Assembly (NCBI GenBank): GCA_965227875.1
Contig: OZ245783.1
Coordinates: 4,216,001-4,280,000, forward strand
Length of the DNA: 64,000 nucleotides
Direction: 5' to 3'
Origin: G965227875 sp965227875
GTDB taxonomy: Bacteria > Pseudomonadota > Alphaproteobacteria > Rhizobiales > JAJFHC01
The notes under the pieces: generated by a model
What the model was told of the DNA's origin: nothing
Database searches by the model: none
Seen by the model: only the letters and a program-made list of their open reading frames with translations
Made by a program: the position numbers and the translations under genes
Shown: in pieces, positions 63,594-64,000 of the stretch
How positions within the stretch are numbered: position 1 is the stretch's first letter
Layout: the number at the start of each line of letters is the position of its first letter

Positions 63594-64000
63594 TCATTCG
63601 GCCGCCGCGGCGATCTTGTTCGCGAGCTTGATCCTGTCCAGGGGCTGGACGTTGGCGTTGGGAGAGAGTTCCTGGAAGGAAAGCACGGCCAGATCGGGGA
63701 AGTCGCGCTCCACGATCTTTCGCATGAAGCGTCTTATGTCCATCGGCGCCACGATCACGGGACGTACGGCATGCTGGTGAATATTGCCGATCACGCTCTT
63801 CATCGCGGTGATCATCTGGCGATGCGTATCCGGTGAGAGGGCGAGATAGGAGGCCCCGCTGGTCTGGCGGACCGCCGCCCGCACCTCGTCCTCGATCTCC
63901 TTGGAGATCATGTAGGCCGGGATGATGTTCTGTCCGCCGGAGAACTTGTGGGTGATATAGCGGTTGAGCGCGCTTCTCACGTGCTCGGTCAGCATGATCG
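63594..64000 (-). CDS. sctV: Type III secretion export-gate protein SctV, C-terminal part (truncated)
   Basis: The frame enters at the window edge and ends at 63594, giving the last 135 residues or so. They match the end of the cytoplasmic domain of the YscV/FlhA family: HKFSGGQNIIPAYMIS, RPVIVAPMDIRRFMRKIVE, and FPDLAVLSFQELSPN near the C-terminus. The TGA is 55 bp before the ExbB-like ATG. The membrane domain lies beyond the window. Confidence 0.92.
   Translation of the reverse strand, partial: IMLTEHVRSALNRYITHKFSGGQNIIPAYMISKEIEDEVRAAVRQTSGASYLALSPDTHRQMITAMKSVIGNIHQHAVRPVIVAPMDIRRFMRKIVERDFPDLAVLSFQELSPNANVQPLDRIKLANKIAAAAE

Overview
The window is GC-rich, densely coded chromosomal DNA from an alphaproteobacterium. 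A Rhodospirillales-like lineage is an inference from gene content and order, not from a search. The pointers are an iscR-iscS-sufBCDS-sufT-sufA operon, the glnB-glnA pair, tig-clpP-clpX-lon-hupB in that order, an M23 peptidase gene behind a CtrA-type TTAA-N7-TTAA box, and ParE- and DUF455-type proteins typical of this class. No phage, insertion sequence, integrase or CRISPR array was seen.

Positions 1-40760 are mainly core genome. In order they hold a partial M23 peptidase, a DUF455 ferritin-like protein and Bcp; a large AsmA-like envelope protein; tyrS, anmK and an alpha/beta hydrolase; the Fe-S assembly operon behind a promoter that overlaps an IscR-type palindrome; a diguanylate cyclase, an RhlE-type helicase and a second hydrolase; a secreted PDC-like sensor with a chemoreceptor; a cobalamin-binding mutase-like protein coupled to a ProC-like dehydrogenase; parE; glnA and glnB with a sigma-54 promoter; an aminotransferase, the bifunctional NAD(P)HX repair enzyme and a GNAT acetyltransferase; tRNA-Leu; and the proteostasis block tig, clpP, clpX, lon, hupB, ending at tRNA-Val.

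Positions 40841-64000 are accessory in character. First comes a minus-strand protein with three tandem TIR-like domains, a membrane segment, a coiled coil and TPR-like repeats. Then a long plus-strand type III secretion (T3SS) cluster runs sctI-J-K-L-N-O-P-Q-R-S-T-U with overlapping or nearly touching genes. It is followed by a TPR chaperone, two hydrophobic translocator-like proteins (sctE and sctB types), a CesT-like chaperone, two more TPR chaperone-like proteins, and two large unrecognised proteins that are probable secreted substrates or accessory translocators. Facing this cluster on the minus strand is sctV (cut by the window edge), followed by one MotA/TolQ/ExbB-like gene and two ExbD/TolR-like genes that appear to be in the same operon. 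Secretin (sctC), sctD and needle (sctF) genes are not in the window and may lie past position 64000.

The most unusual items are the ExbB/ExbD-like set behind sctV, the triple-TIR membrane protein next to the T3SS, the fused cobalamin mutase-like gene coupled to a ProC homologue, and a well-placed internal start in sctQ that predicts a short SctQ isoform.
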